From contig JANNSJ010000008.1 of the NCBI GenBank assembly GCA_031402435.1, forward strand, positions 24,265 to 88,264: a DNA stretch of 64,000 nucleotides. The letters run 5' to 3'. Origin of the DNA: UBA11986 sp031402435 (GTDB lineage Bacteria; Bacteroidota; Ignavibacteria; UBA10030; UBA6906). A program made the translations under genes and the position numbers. Shown in pieces: positions 27,444 through 36,351 of the stretch. A model generated the notes under the pieces. The model was not told where the DNA came from. It did not search any database and saw only the letters and a list, made by a program, of their open reading frames with translations. How positions within the stretch are numbered: position 1 is the first letter of the stretch; the number at the start of each line of letters is the position of its first letter.

Positions 27444-28757
27444 TTATTCCCCGATGGACTTGGCAATCCGAGCCTGGGCGAGTTCGTAATCAACCAGCGC
27501 ATTCGTATAGTTTGTCTTTGCCTGAAGCTGTGCAACTTCCGCATCAATCATATCCGACGTTGATGCAAGGCCAACATTGAAGCGCTTGCTCGTTACGCGA
27601 TTGTTCTCTTCTGCCTGCTTCACTCCCTGGTCTGCGACGCTGATTCTCTCCTGTGCTTGCTCAAGATTCAGATAGGCCTGTGTAAGATCGAGCGTGATGC
27701 CGTCCTGAATCTGTCCGAGTGCATCCTTGGCCTGCGCAAGCTGGGCTTGCGCCTGATCAGTCTGGTGAACCGTTGTCCCCCAGTTCCAAATATCAAGCGA
27801 GACCCCTATGGTTACGTCCCAGGTATCTTTGAATATATCCTGTGTGGGAAACATTCTTTGATTTGGTCGCGAGTAGTAGTAGTTACCGGCCAGATAGATC
27901 TGCGGGAACCAGCCAGCCTTTGCCGCCGTCACACCCGCTTCGCCAGCCTTGACGCGAGAATCCATTGCCTTAAGTTCCGGCCGGTTCTCCATGGCTCGTG
28001 TGATCAGTTTATTCAAGTCTTTATAGTCCTTCGGCTGATGCACAGCGTTGGATTCAAGATCAATCTCGGTTGAGAGTGGAATACCAATCGTGTTGTTCAG
28101 GGCGATCATTGCGAGGCGCAGACCGTTGTTCGCGTCGATCTGTTTCAGTTGCACATCGGAGAGCTGCACCTGGAGTTTCAGCACATCGTTGTTGGTGGTC
28201 ATTCCTTGCGCCATCATGTTCTGAACATCCTTAAGATGCGCCTTTACCTGTTCTACATTCTCATCGAGGACCCCTTTGATCTGCTTCGCCTTGTACAACG
28301 ACCAATACGCAACCTTGATGTTGTACACCAGATCCGATCTGTCTTTTGAGTAGTCGAAGTTCTGAGCTTCCGCAGAATAGTCCGCAGCCCGCGAGAGGGC
28401 GTCCATGCGGAAGCCTGTAAAGAGCGGTTGCGTCAACGAGAGTTTCATGTTGTAGTTGTTCAGCACTGCAGAAGAGACGCTGATTGGTGTCGCCAGCAAC
28501 CCTGGAAATGGGCCGATATTGAATGGCGGGACATCGCTTAACCGGGTATACCCGCCGCTGAACTTCAGCGAGGGAAGTCTGGAGGAGTTGATCTCGCCAG
28601 CCTTCGCATCCGCGTATTCTACCCTCATCTGCGACGAGTGCAAGACCTTGCTGTTTTCCAAACCAAGCTGGATCGCTTTCTCGACAGTCAGTGGGAGTCT
28701 CGACTGCGCAAGCACCGATGTTCCAACAACCATCAACACAACCATCATCTTCTTCAT
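27444..28757 (-). CDS. TolC-family outer-membrane efflux protein
   Basis: Trimeric outer-membrane channel with a periplasmic helical barrel. A signal peptide (MKKMMVVLMVVGTSVLA-QS) is followed by two OEP repeats: SRLPSLKFSGGYTRL and AAKAGWFPQIYLAGNYYY mark the starts of the beta-strand segments, and long coiled helices carry LEQAQERISVADQGVKQAEEN. The start at 28757 is chosen because GGTGAC precedes it and it begins the signal peptide; the open frame extends further up. It is second in the operon and could also serve the ABC adaptor at 135-1328, which has no channel gene beside it. Confidence 0.93.
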   Translation of the reverse strand: MKKMMVVLMVVGTSVLAQSRLPLTVEKAIQLGLENSKVLHSSQMRVEYADAKAGEINSSRLPSLKFSGGYTRLSDVPPFNIGPFPGLLATPISVSSAVLNNYNMKLSLTQPLFTGFRMDALSRAADYSAEAQNFDYSKDRSDLVYNIKVAYWSLYKAKQIKGVLDENVEQVKAHLKDVQNMMAQGMTTNNDVLKLQVQLSDVQLKQIDANNGLRLAMIALNNTIGIPLSTEIDLESNAVHQPKDYKDLNKLITRAMENRPELKAMDSRVKAGEAGVTAAKAGWFPQIYLAGNYYYSRPNQRMFPTQDIFKDTWDVTIGVSLDIWNWGTTVHQTDQAQAQLAQAKDALGQIQDGITLDLTQAYLNLEQAQERISVADQGVKQAEENNRVTSKRFNVGLASTSDMIDAEVAQLQAKTNYTNALVDYELAQARIAKSIGE

Positions 28758-28806
28758 GTTCTTGTCACCTGTTTTCTTGTTTGCAAAAAAAATGATCAAG
28801 GGATAA

Positions 28807-29478
28807 CTACACTACAAACTCTGGGTATTTCTCTTTCGCCTCATCCGTCATGATCGCCTCGAGAAGCAGGGAGTTCGTCAGGCGGAGAGTCGCTTCTAGA
28901 TCGAGGCCCATTTTTTCTTTCCAGTAATTGTCTTCACGGTCCATTTGTCTCATGAGACTGTTGGAGTTGGACCAGAGCATCACAGCAACCTGCATCGGGT
29001 TGAGGTTCTTCTGGATGACACCTTCATCCATTCCGCGCTGAATGGTCTCCACAAGCAGGGTCCAGATCCGACCATTGTTCGTCGAACAAAGTCCCATCAT
29101 TTCCTCGGAGACCTGTCTGTGTATTTGGGGGTTCTCGAAGAAGTGGAACATCCGGAAGTAGTTTCGGCGCTGCTTGAAGAATTGATAATAGGCATCTCCG
29201 ACATTGGAGATCAGCTTCATCGTTGGTTCACCAGTGGAGACGACTTCATGGAACATCTCATAGAGTATGTCTGACCCTCTCATAAGAACCGCAAGGTACA
29301 GGTCCTCCTTGCTTTTGTAGTAGAGGTAGAGTGTGCTCTTTCCTAGCTCTGCTTTTTCGGCAATCTCATCCATAGTTGCGATTTGAAGGCCCTTCTCAAA
29401 AAAGACCTTCTCCGCAGCACTGATTATCTCCTCGCGTCTCTCTTCTTTTTCTCGCTCTTTTCGCTCATTTATGCCCAT
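28807..29478 (-). CDS. TetR-family repressor of the RND operon
   Basis: A 223-residue regulator. The N-terminal helix-turn-helix reads IISAAEKVFFEKGLQIATMDEIAEKAELGKSTLYLYYKSKEDLY in the family pattern; the rest is a helical ligand-binding domain with no obvious ligand clue. It is the first gene of its own operon (tetR, tolC, adaptor, pump). Two TGACTnnnAGTC palindromes flank its promoter, one covering roughly +8 to +20, so autorepression of the whole operon is likely, relieved by an unknown ligand. Confidence 0.93.
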   Translation of the reverse strand: MGINERKEREKEERREEIISAAEKVFFEKGLQIATMDEIAEKAELGKSTLYLYYKSKEDLYLAVLMRGSDILYEMFHEVVSTGEPTMKLISNVGDAYYQFFKQRRNYFRMFHFFENPQIHRQVSEEMMGLCSTNNGRIWTLLVETIQRGMDEGVIQKNLNPMQVAVMLWSNSNSLMRQMDREDNYWKEKMGLDLEATLRLTNSLLLEAIMTDEAKEKYPEFVV

Positions 29479-29498
29479 TTGAACTCCAATTCGATTGA

Positions 29499-29511
29499 TG
29501 ACTATCAGTCA
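29499..29511. promoter_or_regulatory. Probable TetR operator 1
   Basis: The perfect palindrome TGACT-ATC-AGTCA lies just downstream of the -10 element, over the predicted start of the tetR transcript. A near-identical copy lies upstream of the -35 element (29590-29602). Confidence 0.65.
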
Positions 29512-29524
29512 TTAAATGAGCGGT

Positions 29525-29553
29525 AATATACTTTAACCAAGAGTCGTTGTCAA
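29525..29553 (-). promoter_or_regulatory. Promoter of the tetR-tolC-adaptor-RND operon
   Basis: On the minus strand TTGACA (plus 29548-29553), a 17-base spacer and TATATT (plus 29525-29530) lie about 46 bases before the tetR start. It is bracketed by the two operator-like palindromes. Confidence 0.7.
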
Positions 29554-29589
29554 GTCTTATTTTCATAAACTATATAAATGATTATTTGC

Positions 29590-29602
29590 TGACTAACAGT
29601 CG
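29590..29602. promoter_or_regulatory. Probable TetR operator 2
   Basis: TGACT-AAC-AGTCG matches operator 1 with one change in the outer position. It lies upstream of the promoter, and a further half-site (TCAGTCAT) is near 29630. Paired sites suggest binding by two dimers or looping. Confidence 0.5.
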
Positions 29603-29750
29603 GTGATACGGGGCTGAATATGATAGGTTTCAGTCATGTGAATATTTTCGCGTGGTGATCAGCCAGCAGCTCAATGTCGAAGGCACGTAGTAGTGACCTA
29701 ACGAAGGCGAAATAGCGGCAAGGACAAGGGCTTGGAATCGGTGAAAAGAA

Positions 29751-29784
29751 AAGCCCTTCTGCGCTTAGTTAGGCAAAAGGGCTT
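29751..29784 (-). terminator. Terminator after the VOC gene
   Basis: AAGCCCTT (29751-29758) and AAGGGCTT (29777-29784) pair around an 18-base loop. On the minus strand the second arm runs into CTTTTCTTTT. It sits about 60 bases past the end of the VOC gene. Confidence 0.6.
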
Positions 29785-29843
29785 GAAACTGTTCAACGTT
29801 CGAGTGCTACTTCCAAGCACCGAAAAGGCTAGAATGTTTCCGC

Positions 29844-30296
29844 TTATCTCTTCTTCAGTGCGGCTTTGCCCTTCGAGCGCTTCTTAGCCGTTGGTTTTTT
29901 CTTTGAAGTTTTTTTTGCCTTCTTTGCTTTCTTCTTTGGAGCAACGGGTTGAGCTTTTACAATTCCGATCCTGTTCCCATCGGGGTCAGTGAACAGAGCA
30001 TACGTTACCATTCCCGGAATTTCTGTAACAGGGAGATTCACAGTGGCGCCCATGCTTACTGCAAGGTCCAACGTGCCCTGCGGGTCGGGAACTTCAGCAT
30101 AAATTGTCACGTGTGTCAAGCCGCCCGGACCGGGGCTGCTGATGCCGCCTCCAATGCCTCTACCCTGCGGTTGAATCATGCCATAGTTCATCGGGTTGTT
30201 GGAATTGATTTCCCAGCCGAGCAGTTTCGAGTAGAACTCTTTCATCTGGTCGCCATTACGGGAGAGTATTTCAAAGTGAGTTACTGCTGCACCCAT
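29844..30296 (-). CDS. VOC (glyoxalase/bleomycin resistance) family protein with a lysine-rich tail
   Basis: A single-domain vicinal-oxygen-chelate protein: AAVTHFEILSRNGDQMKEFYSKLLGWEI opens the first beta-alpha-beta unit, and MVTYALFTDPDGNRIGIVK closes the second. The first metal ligand position holds His (THFEI) and the last acidic position is D/N in DPDGNRIG, so metal binding is uncertain. After residue ~118 comes a ~30-residue tail of Lys/Ala/Thr/Arg resembling histone-like tails, which could bind nucleic acid. The enzymatic substrate is unknown. Confidence 0.85.
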   Translation of the reverse strand: MGAAVTHFEILSRNGDQMKEFYSKLLGWEINSNNPMNYGMIQPQGRGIGGGISSPGPGGLTHVTIYAEVPDPQGTLDLAVSMGATVNLPVTEIPGMVTYALFTDPDGNRIGIVKAQPVAPKKKAKKAKKTSKKKPTAKKRSKGKAALKKR

Positions 30297-30445
30297 ACGA
30301 ACTACCTTTCATTAATTGATGATAGATTGATGTCGGTGAACGCCGCCGTTTCCTGAAATAAGGAAGTTGCGTGATGAAACAGAGGACAAACCGGAAAGAA
30401 GATAGTAAATTTCACAAACAATCAAAATGGCGTTGGGATGAACCG

Positions 30446-31048
30446 TCAGGCAACTCCTATCTTCTTCTCCAATGCCTGCTTTACTTCCTGCCATTCGTGG
30501 TCCAGAATGCTATAGTAAACCGAATCGCGTACGCGTCCCGATACAGTAATCTGGTGTCTTCTCAGAACCCCTTCTTCCTTCGCACCAATTCTTTGCAAAG
30601 CACTCCTGGACTTCTCATTGATCACGTCCGTCTTAAACTCCACGCGGAAACACCCCAAAACCTCAAATGCATGTCTGAGCATCAAGTACTTCGCCTCGGT
30701 ATTCACGTACGTGCGTTGAAATTCCTTACCCAGCCACGTCCAACCGATTTCTACACGCCTGTTGTTCTTATCGATGTTGCCAAATCGCGTGCTGCCGGCA
30801 ATTCTTCCACTCTTCTTGTCCACCGTCGCAAACGCAAGGGCAGTACCCTCCTTCTGCAATCGCAACGCCGTCTCAACGTACTGCCTCATCTCATCCTCGT
30901 TGCGAATCAGAGTCATTGTGATTTTCCAAAGCTCATCATCCAGACCAATTTTGCACAACCCGGTCACATGAGCCAACGAGAGGGGCTCAAGACGGACATT
31001 GAGTCCATCCAAAGTAATGGGAAGGATCGTCATTGGAGAGTAGTTCAT
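30446..31048 (-). CDS. GNAT-family N-acetyltransferase (RimJ/RimL-like)
   Basis: A 200-residue acetyl-CoA-dependent acetyltransferase. The segments IAGSTRFGNIDKNNRRVEIGWTWLG (central strands), AKYLMLRHAFEVLGCFRVEFKTDVINEKSRSALQRIGAKEEG (strand 5 and the NxxSxxxxxxxGF-like motif) are typical of the RimJ/RimL subgroup that modifies protein N-termini or small molecules. It starts 4 bases after the amino acid permease stop, so the two are probably cotranscribed. Confidence 0.9.
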   Translation of the reverse strand: MNYSPMTILPITLDGLNVRLEPLSLAHVTGLCKIGLDDELWKITMTLIRNEDEMRQYVETALRLQKEGTALAFATVDKKSGRIAGSTRFGNIDKNNRRVEIGWTWLGKEFQRTYVNTEAKYLMLRHAFEVLGCFRVEFKTDVINEKSRSALQRIGAKEEGVLRRHQITVSGRVRDSVYYSILDHEWQEVKQALEKKIGVA

Positions 31049-31052
31049 CCGA

Positions 31053-32462
31053 TCAGCTTGGTTTCATTTGCTTTATCTGCTTCTGCCAGTAGTAGTAAAA
31101 TGGCAACGCAGTCAACAGCAGCAACAGTCCGACCATCGAATCTGCAGTTTGCTCAATAATGGTATTGATGACAAACCATGTCGCCACCACGACAAAAAGA
31201 ATTGGAACAATCGGATATCCGGGCACACGGTATTCAGGCTTTAGGTCCGGCATCTTCTTCCTCATGAGAAAAATCCCGGCAGCGCCAAGCGCATAGAATA
31301 TCCATCCCGCAAAGATCACATACGTAAAGATCTGGTCGTATGTTCCAGTAAGCGTAAGCAGACACGCCCAAACACATTGAAGAACGAGAGACTTGTTCGG
31401 GGTTCGGTATTTCGGATGGACATCGCCCATGCTCTTGAAGAAGAGCTTGTCCTTTGCCATAGCATAGAAAACGCGGGCTGTTGTCATGGACGTACCATTT
31501 ACTGTGCCGAATGTTGAGATCATCACAGCAAGCGAGATAATGACTCCGCCGTATCCGGCAAAAATTGTTTCCATCACGTCGGCAGCAACGAGGTTTGATT
31601 GTGCGATCTGCTCAATAGGCAGGACATACAGATATGCAAGATTCGTGGCAACGTAGATTGCGATGATGATGATCGTGCCAATCACCAGGGCGCGTGGAAT
31701 ATTGTGTTGAGGCTCCCGTACTTCACCTGCAAGATAGGTGAGACTGTTCCAGCCATCATACGACCAGAGCGTTGCAACCATTGCAGTTCCGAATGCCGCA
31801 AGCATATTCACTCCGGTCGGGTTCCCCCAGAGCGGGAAGAAATGTTCCGTACTTCCTTTCGCAACGGTGAACGCCAGAAGGATGATCGCAGCAATAGCGA
31901 CAACCTTCAGCGTTGTGAAGACATTCATGAGTCTCCCACCAAAATGGACGCCGAAGTAATTCACCGCCGTCACCAGGACAATTGCGCCAATGGCAACGGC
32001 GGTAACACCAAAGTTGTTCAACGGAGCGATGCTCTCGAATAGCGGAAGTCGCCATGCTTCCAGCGCTGGGCTCAAGTGCGGCAACGGAATGATGCGATCA
32101 AAGTATCTCCCGAAAGCAACTGCAATGGCTGCAATCGATCCAGTTTGGTACACGATGAACGTTGTCCACCCATACAAGAACCCCGTGAAGTCTCCGTAGA
32201 GCACCCGGAAAAACACATACTGGCCACCGGCGTGAGGAATGCGGTTTGCAATTTCAGCGTTGGTGAGTGCGCCGGCAAGTGTAAGGAGCCCGGTAAATAT
32301 CCAGACAAAGATCATTATCCCCGGAACCGGAACAGCCGAGGCAACGCTCTGAGGCGTTAGAAAAATTCCCGAACCAATCACCGACCCGATCACTACCATA
32401 ATGGCAGAGGTAAGCCCGAGTCGGCGCGAGAGTCCGGTGTGCTCCTGTGAATTGTGTTCCAT
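31053..32462 (-). CDS. APC-superfamily amino acid permease
   Basis: An inner-membrane transporter with 12 predicted helices. The first helix has the unwound-helix motif GSVIGSGIFLTPQSVA that coordinates the amino acid backbone in LeuT-fold carriers. Helix 6 contains ATLWSYDGWNSLTYLAGEV, typical of LAT/YfnA-type members. ACGGAG lies 5 bases before the ATG, and a TTGGCA-16-TATAAT promoter is just upstream. It leads a two-gene unit with the acetyltransferase. The specific amino acid cannot be read from the sequence. Confidence 0.92.
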   Translation of the reverse strand: MEHNSQEHTGLSRRLGLTSAIMVVIGSVIGSGIFLTPQSVASAVPVPGIMIFVWIFTGLLTLAGALTNAEIANRIPHAGGQYVFFRVLYGDFTGFLYGWTTFIVYQTGSIAAIAVAFGRYFDRIIPLPHLSPALEAWRLPLFESIAPLNNFGVTAVAIGAIVLVTAVNYFGVHFGGRLMNVFTTLKVVAIAAIILLAFTVAKGSTEHFFPLWGNPTGVNMLAAFGTAMVATLWSYDGWNSLTYLAGEVREPQHNIPRALVIGTIIIIAIYVATNLAYLYVLPIEQIAQSNLVAADVMETIFAGYGGVIISLAVMISTFGTVNGTSMTTARVFYAMAKDKLFFKSMGDVHPKYRTPNKSLVLQCVWACLLTLTGTYDQIFTYVIFAGWIFYALGAAGIFLMRKKMPDLKPEYRVPGYPIVPILFVVVATWFVINTIIEQTADSMVGLLLLLTALPFYYYWQKQIKQMKPS

Positions 32463-32494
32463 ATCTACTCCGTTTGGAGGCTTTCGTTCAGTGT

Positions 32495-32522
32495 ATTATA
32501 CGTGAAGATGCAATGCTGCCAA
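32495..32522 (-). promoter_or_regulatory. Promoter of the permease-acetyltransferase unit
   Basis: On the minus strand TTGGCA (plus 32517-32522), a 16-base spacer and a perfect TATAAT (plus 32495-32500) lie about 32 bases before the permease start. Confidence 0.65.
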
Positions 32523-32684
32523 TGATTGGTTACGACGATACACAAAGGGAAATGGAAAGGCAAGTGAGAAAGTTGGGATTCAGAAGAGTCTTTGGAGTTT
32601 ATAGAGTTGGATGAGTTGTTGGATTGAATACTTGTTTCATATTCGATTCACAGGGACCGGCTAATTCAGAAATCTCAGGGTGCA

Positions 32685-34757
32685 CTACTCTCCCTGAAAG
32701 ATGATTTGTCCCTGTTGACTGCACCGGACCCAATAGCCTTTCATTGGCAATAGGGTTGTAGCTGACGCATAGCCATTATCGAATCCAAAGAATGAAGAAA
32801 CGATAATGCCGGGAGGAATGGATGCAACAGAAGCGAGAGTGACAGGATAAGAAATCGAACCAACAAGATTCCACCCGGCATTCACTTCGATGGTATCGGA
32901 TGAAATCGGTTGCCCTAAAATTGAAACGGGCTGTGAAGAACCAAGTTTCAACCAATATCCCGATCCGGAGATGAGAGTATCGCTCTGAGTGTACCCGTTC
33001 TGGTATGCAAATGCGGCAGAAAGGGCATTCGGGAACAACGATGTCACCGATGGATTCACTGCGGTTACTGGAACTGAAACAATATTCCAGCCTGTATTCA
33101 TCTGGCTTGTTACCGTCAACTCTGCAGCAATCTGGAACTGCCAGACCGTCGAGAACGATCCCCATGTTGCACCGTTCTTTGCGCGCACACGCCAATAGTG
33201 CGTCGCTACTGTATCAAGCCCTGACACCGCGTCCGTTGTATCATTTAACGTTGAATCAGACGCTAGCACTGTCGCAAAGGATGAATTTGCGGAGACCTCA
33301 ATATGATACGCTATAGCACCTGGCGATGATCGCCATACAAACTGCACAGGAGAAGGAATCCCATGCGCCTGGTCCGGCGGTGATTGAAGCTGAACTTGTG
33401 CAAAACCGGAATTCGTTGTACCGGTCAAAGGGATATTCACCGTTCCTTCATCAGGGTCGCTGCTTTGAATGACGAGTGTATTGTTGAACGTCAGGTTCGC
33501 CTGTGTCGGTGTAAACCGGAGACGAACCTGCCTGAACGAATCGACCGGAACACTGGCTGGCGCGTCAATAATCCGGAAATTCGACGAAGGCGATTGTAAT
33601 ATCAGGCCTGTAACATTGAGCGATGCCCTGCCGTTATTGATGATGATCAGTTTCCATTCAACGGAATCGCTTGCGGCAATCGTACCGAAATTGATTGACG
33701 TGGCGGATGTCGTGATATCCGGAAAGAGTGTGGGTGCAGACGTGGTATAGAAATACGCAATGCGATCGACAAATTCAGGATGGTCGATGAGAGGGTTTTT
33801 CTTTCCCTGATATGATGCAACACGCGTATTGCGCTGATTTTCCTTTGCGCTCACAGGATCGAATTTGTGCCACACACGCAGGTCGTTCTCCTGGGTGGCG
33901 TCCATGTAATTGCCGAGATTCCCATAGCGGACCATAAAATAAAACAGTGCCCGCGCAACATCTCCCTTGTGTACATCCCGTGGCTCAAACGCCAAGGCGC
34001 CATTTGCCCTCTGTCCTAATTTCGAGCCAGCAACGTTGTAGGTAATGTTAGAAACAACCGGCCCAAAAGGATAATTGGCACGGTTGCTATTCGGTACCGC
34101 ATCAGTGGGAAACAGATGATTCAAATCTGACACCATTGGTTCGTCAGCAAAAAAACTTTGCGGCCATGTATGCTCGGTATTGAAATTCTGATTCTGGGCC
34201 TCGGTTCTCGTCACAGCGCGAATTCTTCTGGCGATGTAGACGCACTCAATCGTGTCTGTGAGGTTGACATCGTCAATGGTCTCGAACATTCTGTCGCGGG
34301 CCGTGTTGTAGCCGAGCGATGTGTGGTTGATGACAAGATTCGTAAGGGCAGTCTTCAGTGCGTTGTCCCACAATCCCTGTGTGGAATTGTACGAGGCATC
34401 GGGGTAACGCCCTATGCCGCTGAGCCGAAGCGGCGTGCCTCCACCGACACCAACCACCACCAATATATCCTTCCACGTAACATTCTGGTTGGTTTTGAAA
34501 TAGACATATACACGAACGCTGTCATTTGCCTGCACAGTGAACAGTGTATCTTTCACGCGGAACTCAGGTCTCGTAGTGTTGATGTCGGTAACGACAAAAG
34601 GCGTCGGGCCTGCGTTCCGAACCCAGAACGCAAGGCTGTCATTCGTATTAACAAGTACAGTGTCAAATATGACGGGTGAGGAGAGAGTAATCGTTTGGGC
34701 ACGCAGGGGTACGGCATAAATCAGCACTACAAACAACACACGAAGACAACGATCCAT
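32685..34757 (-). CDS. Secreted endonuclease I-like multidomain protein
   Basis: A 690-residue exported protein with a signal peptide (MDRCLRVLFVVLIYAVPLRA-Q). Order: an Ig-like/ASH-type domain (about 20-115), an endonuclease I (EndA/NucM) catalytic domain (about 120-345), a second ASH-like domain with DSVEWKLIIINNG (about 350-450), a fibronectin III-like domain ending HYWRVRAKNGATWGSFS (about 455-540), and C-terminal repeats with GWNIVSVPV and GWNLVGSIS. The beta-beta-alpha-metal motif is NTEHTWPQSFF, with DLNHLFPTDAVPNSNRANYPFG following, as expected for a non-specific extracellular nuclease. It has no NYPNPFNP tail, so its export beyond the periplasm is uncertain. Confidence 0.9.
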   Translation of the reverse strand: MDRCLRVLFVVLIYAVPLRAQTITLSSPVIFDTVLVNTNDSLAFWVRNAGPTPFVVTDINTTRPEFRVKDTLFTVQANDSVRVYVYFKTNQNVTWKDILVVVGVGGGTPLRLSGIGRYPDASYNSTQGLWDNALKTALTNLVINHTSLGYNTARDRMFETIDDVNLTDTIECVYIARRIRAVTRTEAQNQNFNTEHTWPQSFFADEPMVSDLNHLFPTDAVPNSNRANYPFGPVVSNITYNVAGSKLGQRANGALAFEPRDVHKGDVARALFYFMVRYGNLGNYMDATQENDLRVWHKFDPVSAKENQRNTRVASYQGKKNPLIDHPEFVDRIAYFYTTSAPTLFPDITTSATSINFGTIAASDSVEWKLIIINNGRASLNVTGLILQSPSSNFRIIDAPASVPVDSFRQVRLRFTPTQANLTFNNTLVIQSSDPDEGTVNIPLTGTTNSGFAQVQLQSPPDQAHGIPSPVQFVWRSSPGAIAYHIEVSANSSFATVLASDSTLNDTTDAVSGLDTVATHYWRVRAKNGATWGSFSTVWQFQIAAELTVTSQMNTGWNIVSVPVTAVNPSVTSLFPNALSAAFAYQNGYTQSDTLISGSGYWLKLGSSQPVSILGQPISSDTIEVNAGWNLVGSISYPVTLASVASIPPGIIVSSFFGFDNGYASATTLLPMKGYWVRCSQQGQIIFQGE

Positions 34758-35125
34758 ACTATCCTTTTCTGGGGAAGCATCTGTAGGCCATGGTAAACCT
34801 TCTGGAGAGTTGCAAAAAAGCAGAAGGTAAGCCTATTGTTTGTCAAAAATGGGAACAAAAGAGCCTGAATGTCGTCCAAAAAGCAAAGAACATCTCTTCT
34901 GTTCCACTTCATCATATCGAATTTCCATCAAATCTGCAATGGCAGCGTCTCGTCCACAAACAATGACAATGTCTGTCTGTGTTTGATGAACAACCCCTTC
35001 TGACATGATCTTTCCTGTTCGCCCCTGCTCTTGTCAAGAGTATCGGTTGCTTCGAAACAACTCCAACCCTGATCCGTACCTGCTGAGAGTTTCTTCACAT
35101 AATGACCACAGACGAGGAGTAAGCA
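34758..35125. other. 368-base divergent intergenic region
   Basis: Lies between the endonuclease (minus) and the MBL hydrolase (plus). It holds ribosome sites for both (AAAAGGA before 34757; GAGGAG at about 6 bases before 35126) and a minus-strand TTGACA (plus 34841-34846) without a good -10 partner. No gene or strong hairpin was seen. Confidence 0.5.
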
Positions 35126-36232
35126 ATGAGCGCTTTACCGATGCGGAGTTTGTATATCATTGTTATGACGATGGGAGCGGCTTCTCTTGTCGATGCGGAA
35201 GAACTTCAATTGAAGGAGTATGACGTCCTCAAACTCGCAGACGGTGTATATGGCTTCGTTTGGAAAGAACCGCATCAGGATCCGATTGAAGGAAATGCTC
35301 TTTTCGTCATCAATGATCGGGATGTGTTGGTTGTCGACACTGGGCTGTTGCCCTCAACAGCGCGACGCATGGCAGGAGAGTTGAAGAAGTTGACCACAAA
35401 GCCGGTTCGCTATGTTGTCAACACGCATTGGCACGATGACCACACAAATGGTAACGAAGTGTACCGTGATCTGTGGCCGGGTGTCGAGTTCATCGCTCAC
35501 CCTGACACCCGCACCGACCTCTTCGAACTGACATACAAGACGCGTGCAAAGGATGTTGCAAACATAGTGGAAGACGCCACAAAGTTCGAACGATGGGTTA
35601 CCGAAGGAAAAGACGATGAGGGGAAAACGATCGATGATCGACGGAGGAAATACTTCAGAGAGACCGCTGCTTTATTTCGCGTAATCGCCCCGGAACTCGC
35701 GGCTGTGCGCGAAACGCCTCCTGACCTGTTGCTGACCGATCAACTCGTTCTCCAACGCGGCAAGCGCACAATAGAAATCCGATGGCTGGGCAGAGGAAAC
35801 ACGCGCGGCGATGTCGTTGTGTTCCTGCCTGAGGAACGAATTGTTGCCACGGGCGATCTCCTCGTTCATCCGATCCCGTTTGCTTATGGTTCATACTACG
35901 AAGAATGGATTGCCGCTCTGGGCAAGCTTGATTCGATCAAAGCGGACATCCTTTTTCCGGGACATGGGCCTGTTCAGCACAACCGAACTTACTTGCACAA
36001 TGTCCAGGGATTGCTCGTCTCATTGGTAAACGAAGTGAATGCTGCAGTCGCTGCTGGCGCGACTCTCGAAGAGACACAACGAAAGGTCACCCTTGCAGAT
36101 TGGAAAGCAACTCTCGCCGGAGACGATCAGGTGAAGCAACGGTGGTTCGACGGCTCATTCGTCTCGCCGGCAGTTGAGCGGGCCTGGCGCCAGGCAAAAG
36201 GAGAAGCCGATCAGGCTGAAGGAATCAAATAA
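35126..36232 (+). CDS. Exported metallo-beta-lactamase-fold hydrolase
   Basis: A 368-residue protein with an N-terminal signal peptide (hydrophobic SLYIIVMTMGAASLV, cleavage near DAEE). The zinc site HxHxDH is in VVNTHWHDDHTNGN. Further ligands are likely in VATGDLLVHP (Asp) and PGHGPV (His), the arrangement of class B3-like and related MBL-fold hydrolases. The core covers about 45-290, and a helical C-terminus follows (TLEETQRKVTLADWK). The substrate is unknown; beta-lactamase activity is possible but unproven. GAGGAG precedes the ATG. Confidence 0.87.
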   Translation: MSALPMRSLYIIVMTMGAASLVDAEELQLKEYDVLKLADGVYGFVWKEPHQDPIEGNALFVINDRDVLVVDTGLLPSTARRMAGELKKLTTKPVRYVVNTHWHDDHTNGNEVYRDLWPGVEFIAHPDTRTDLFELTYKTRAKDVANIVEDATKFERWVTEGKDDEGKTIDDRRRKYFRETAALFRVIAPELAAVRETPPDLLLTDQLVLQRGKRTIEIRWLGRGNTRGDVVVFLPEERIVATGDLLVHPIPFAYGSYYEEWIAALGKLDSIKADILFPGHGPVQHNRTYLHNVQGLLVSLVNEVNAAVAAGATLEETQRKVTLADWKATLAGDDQVKQRWFDGSFVSPAVERAWRQAKGEADQAEGIK

Positions 36233-36244
36233 GCACCAACAAGA

Positions 36245-36274
36245 AAGCCCATCCACCGTTACGTGAATGGGCTT
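36245..36274. terminator. Hairpin after the MBL gene
   Basis: AAGCCCAT and ATGGGCTT pair around a 14-base loop, 12 bases past the stop codon. The T-run is poor, so terminator activity is only likely. Confidence 0.5.
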
Positions 36275-36351
36275 GAGTATATCTCAAATCAAAGTTCAGT
36301 TTTCTTCGCTCATCCCAGATATGAGGGCTCCTCAGAATGACAAGGGTGGCG

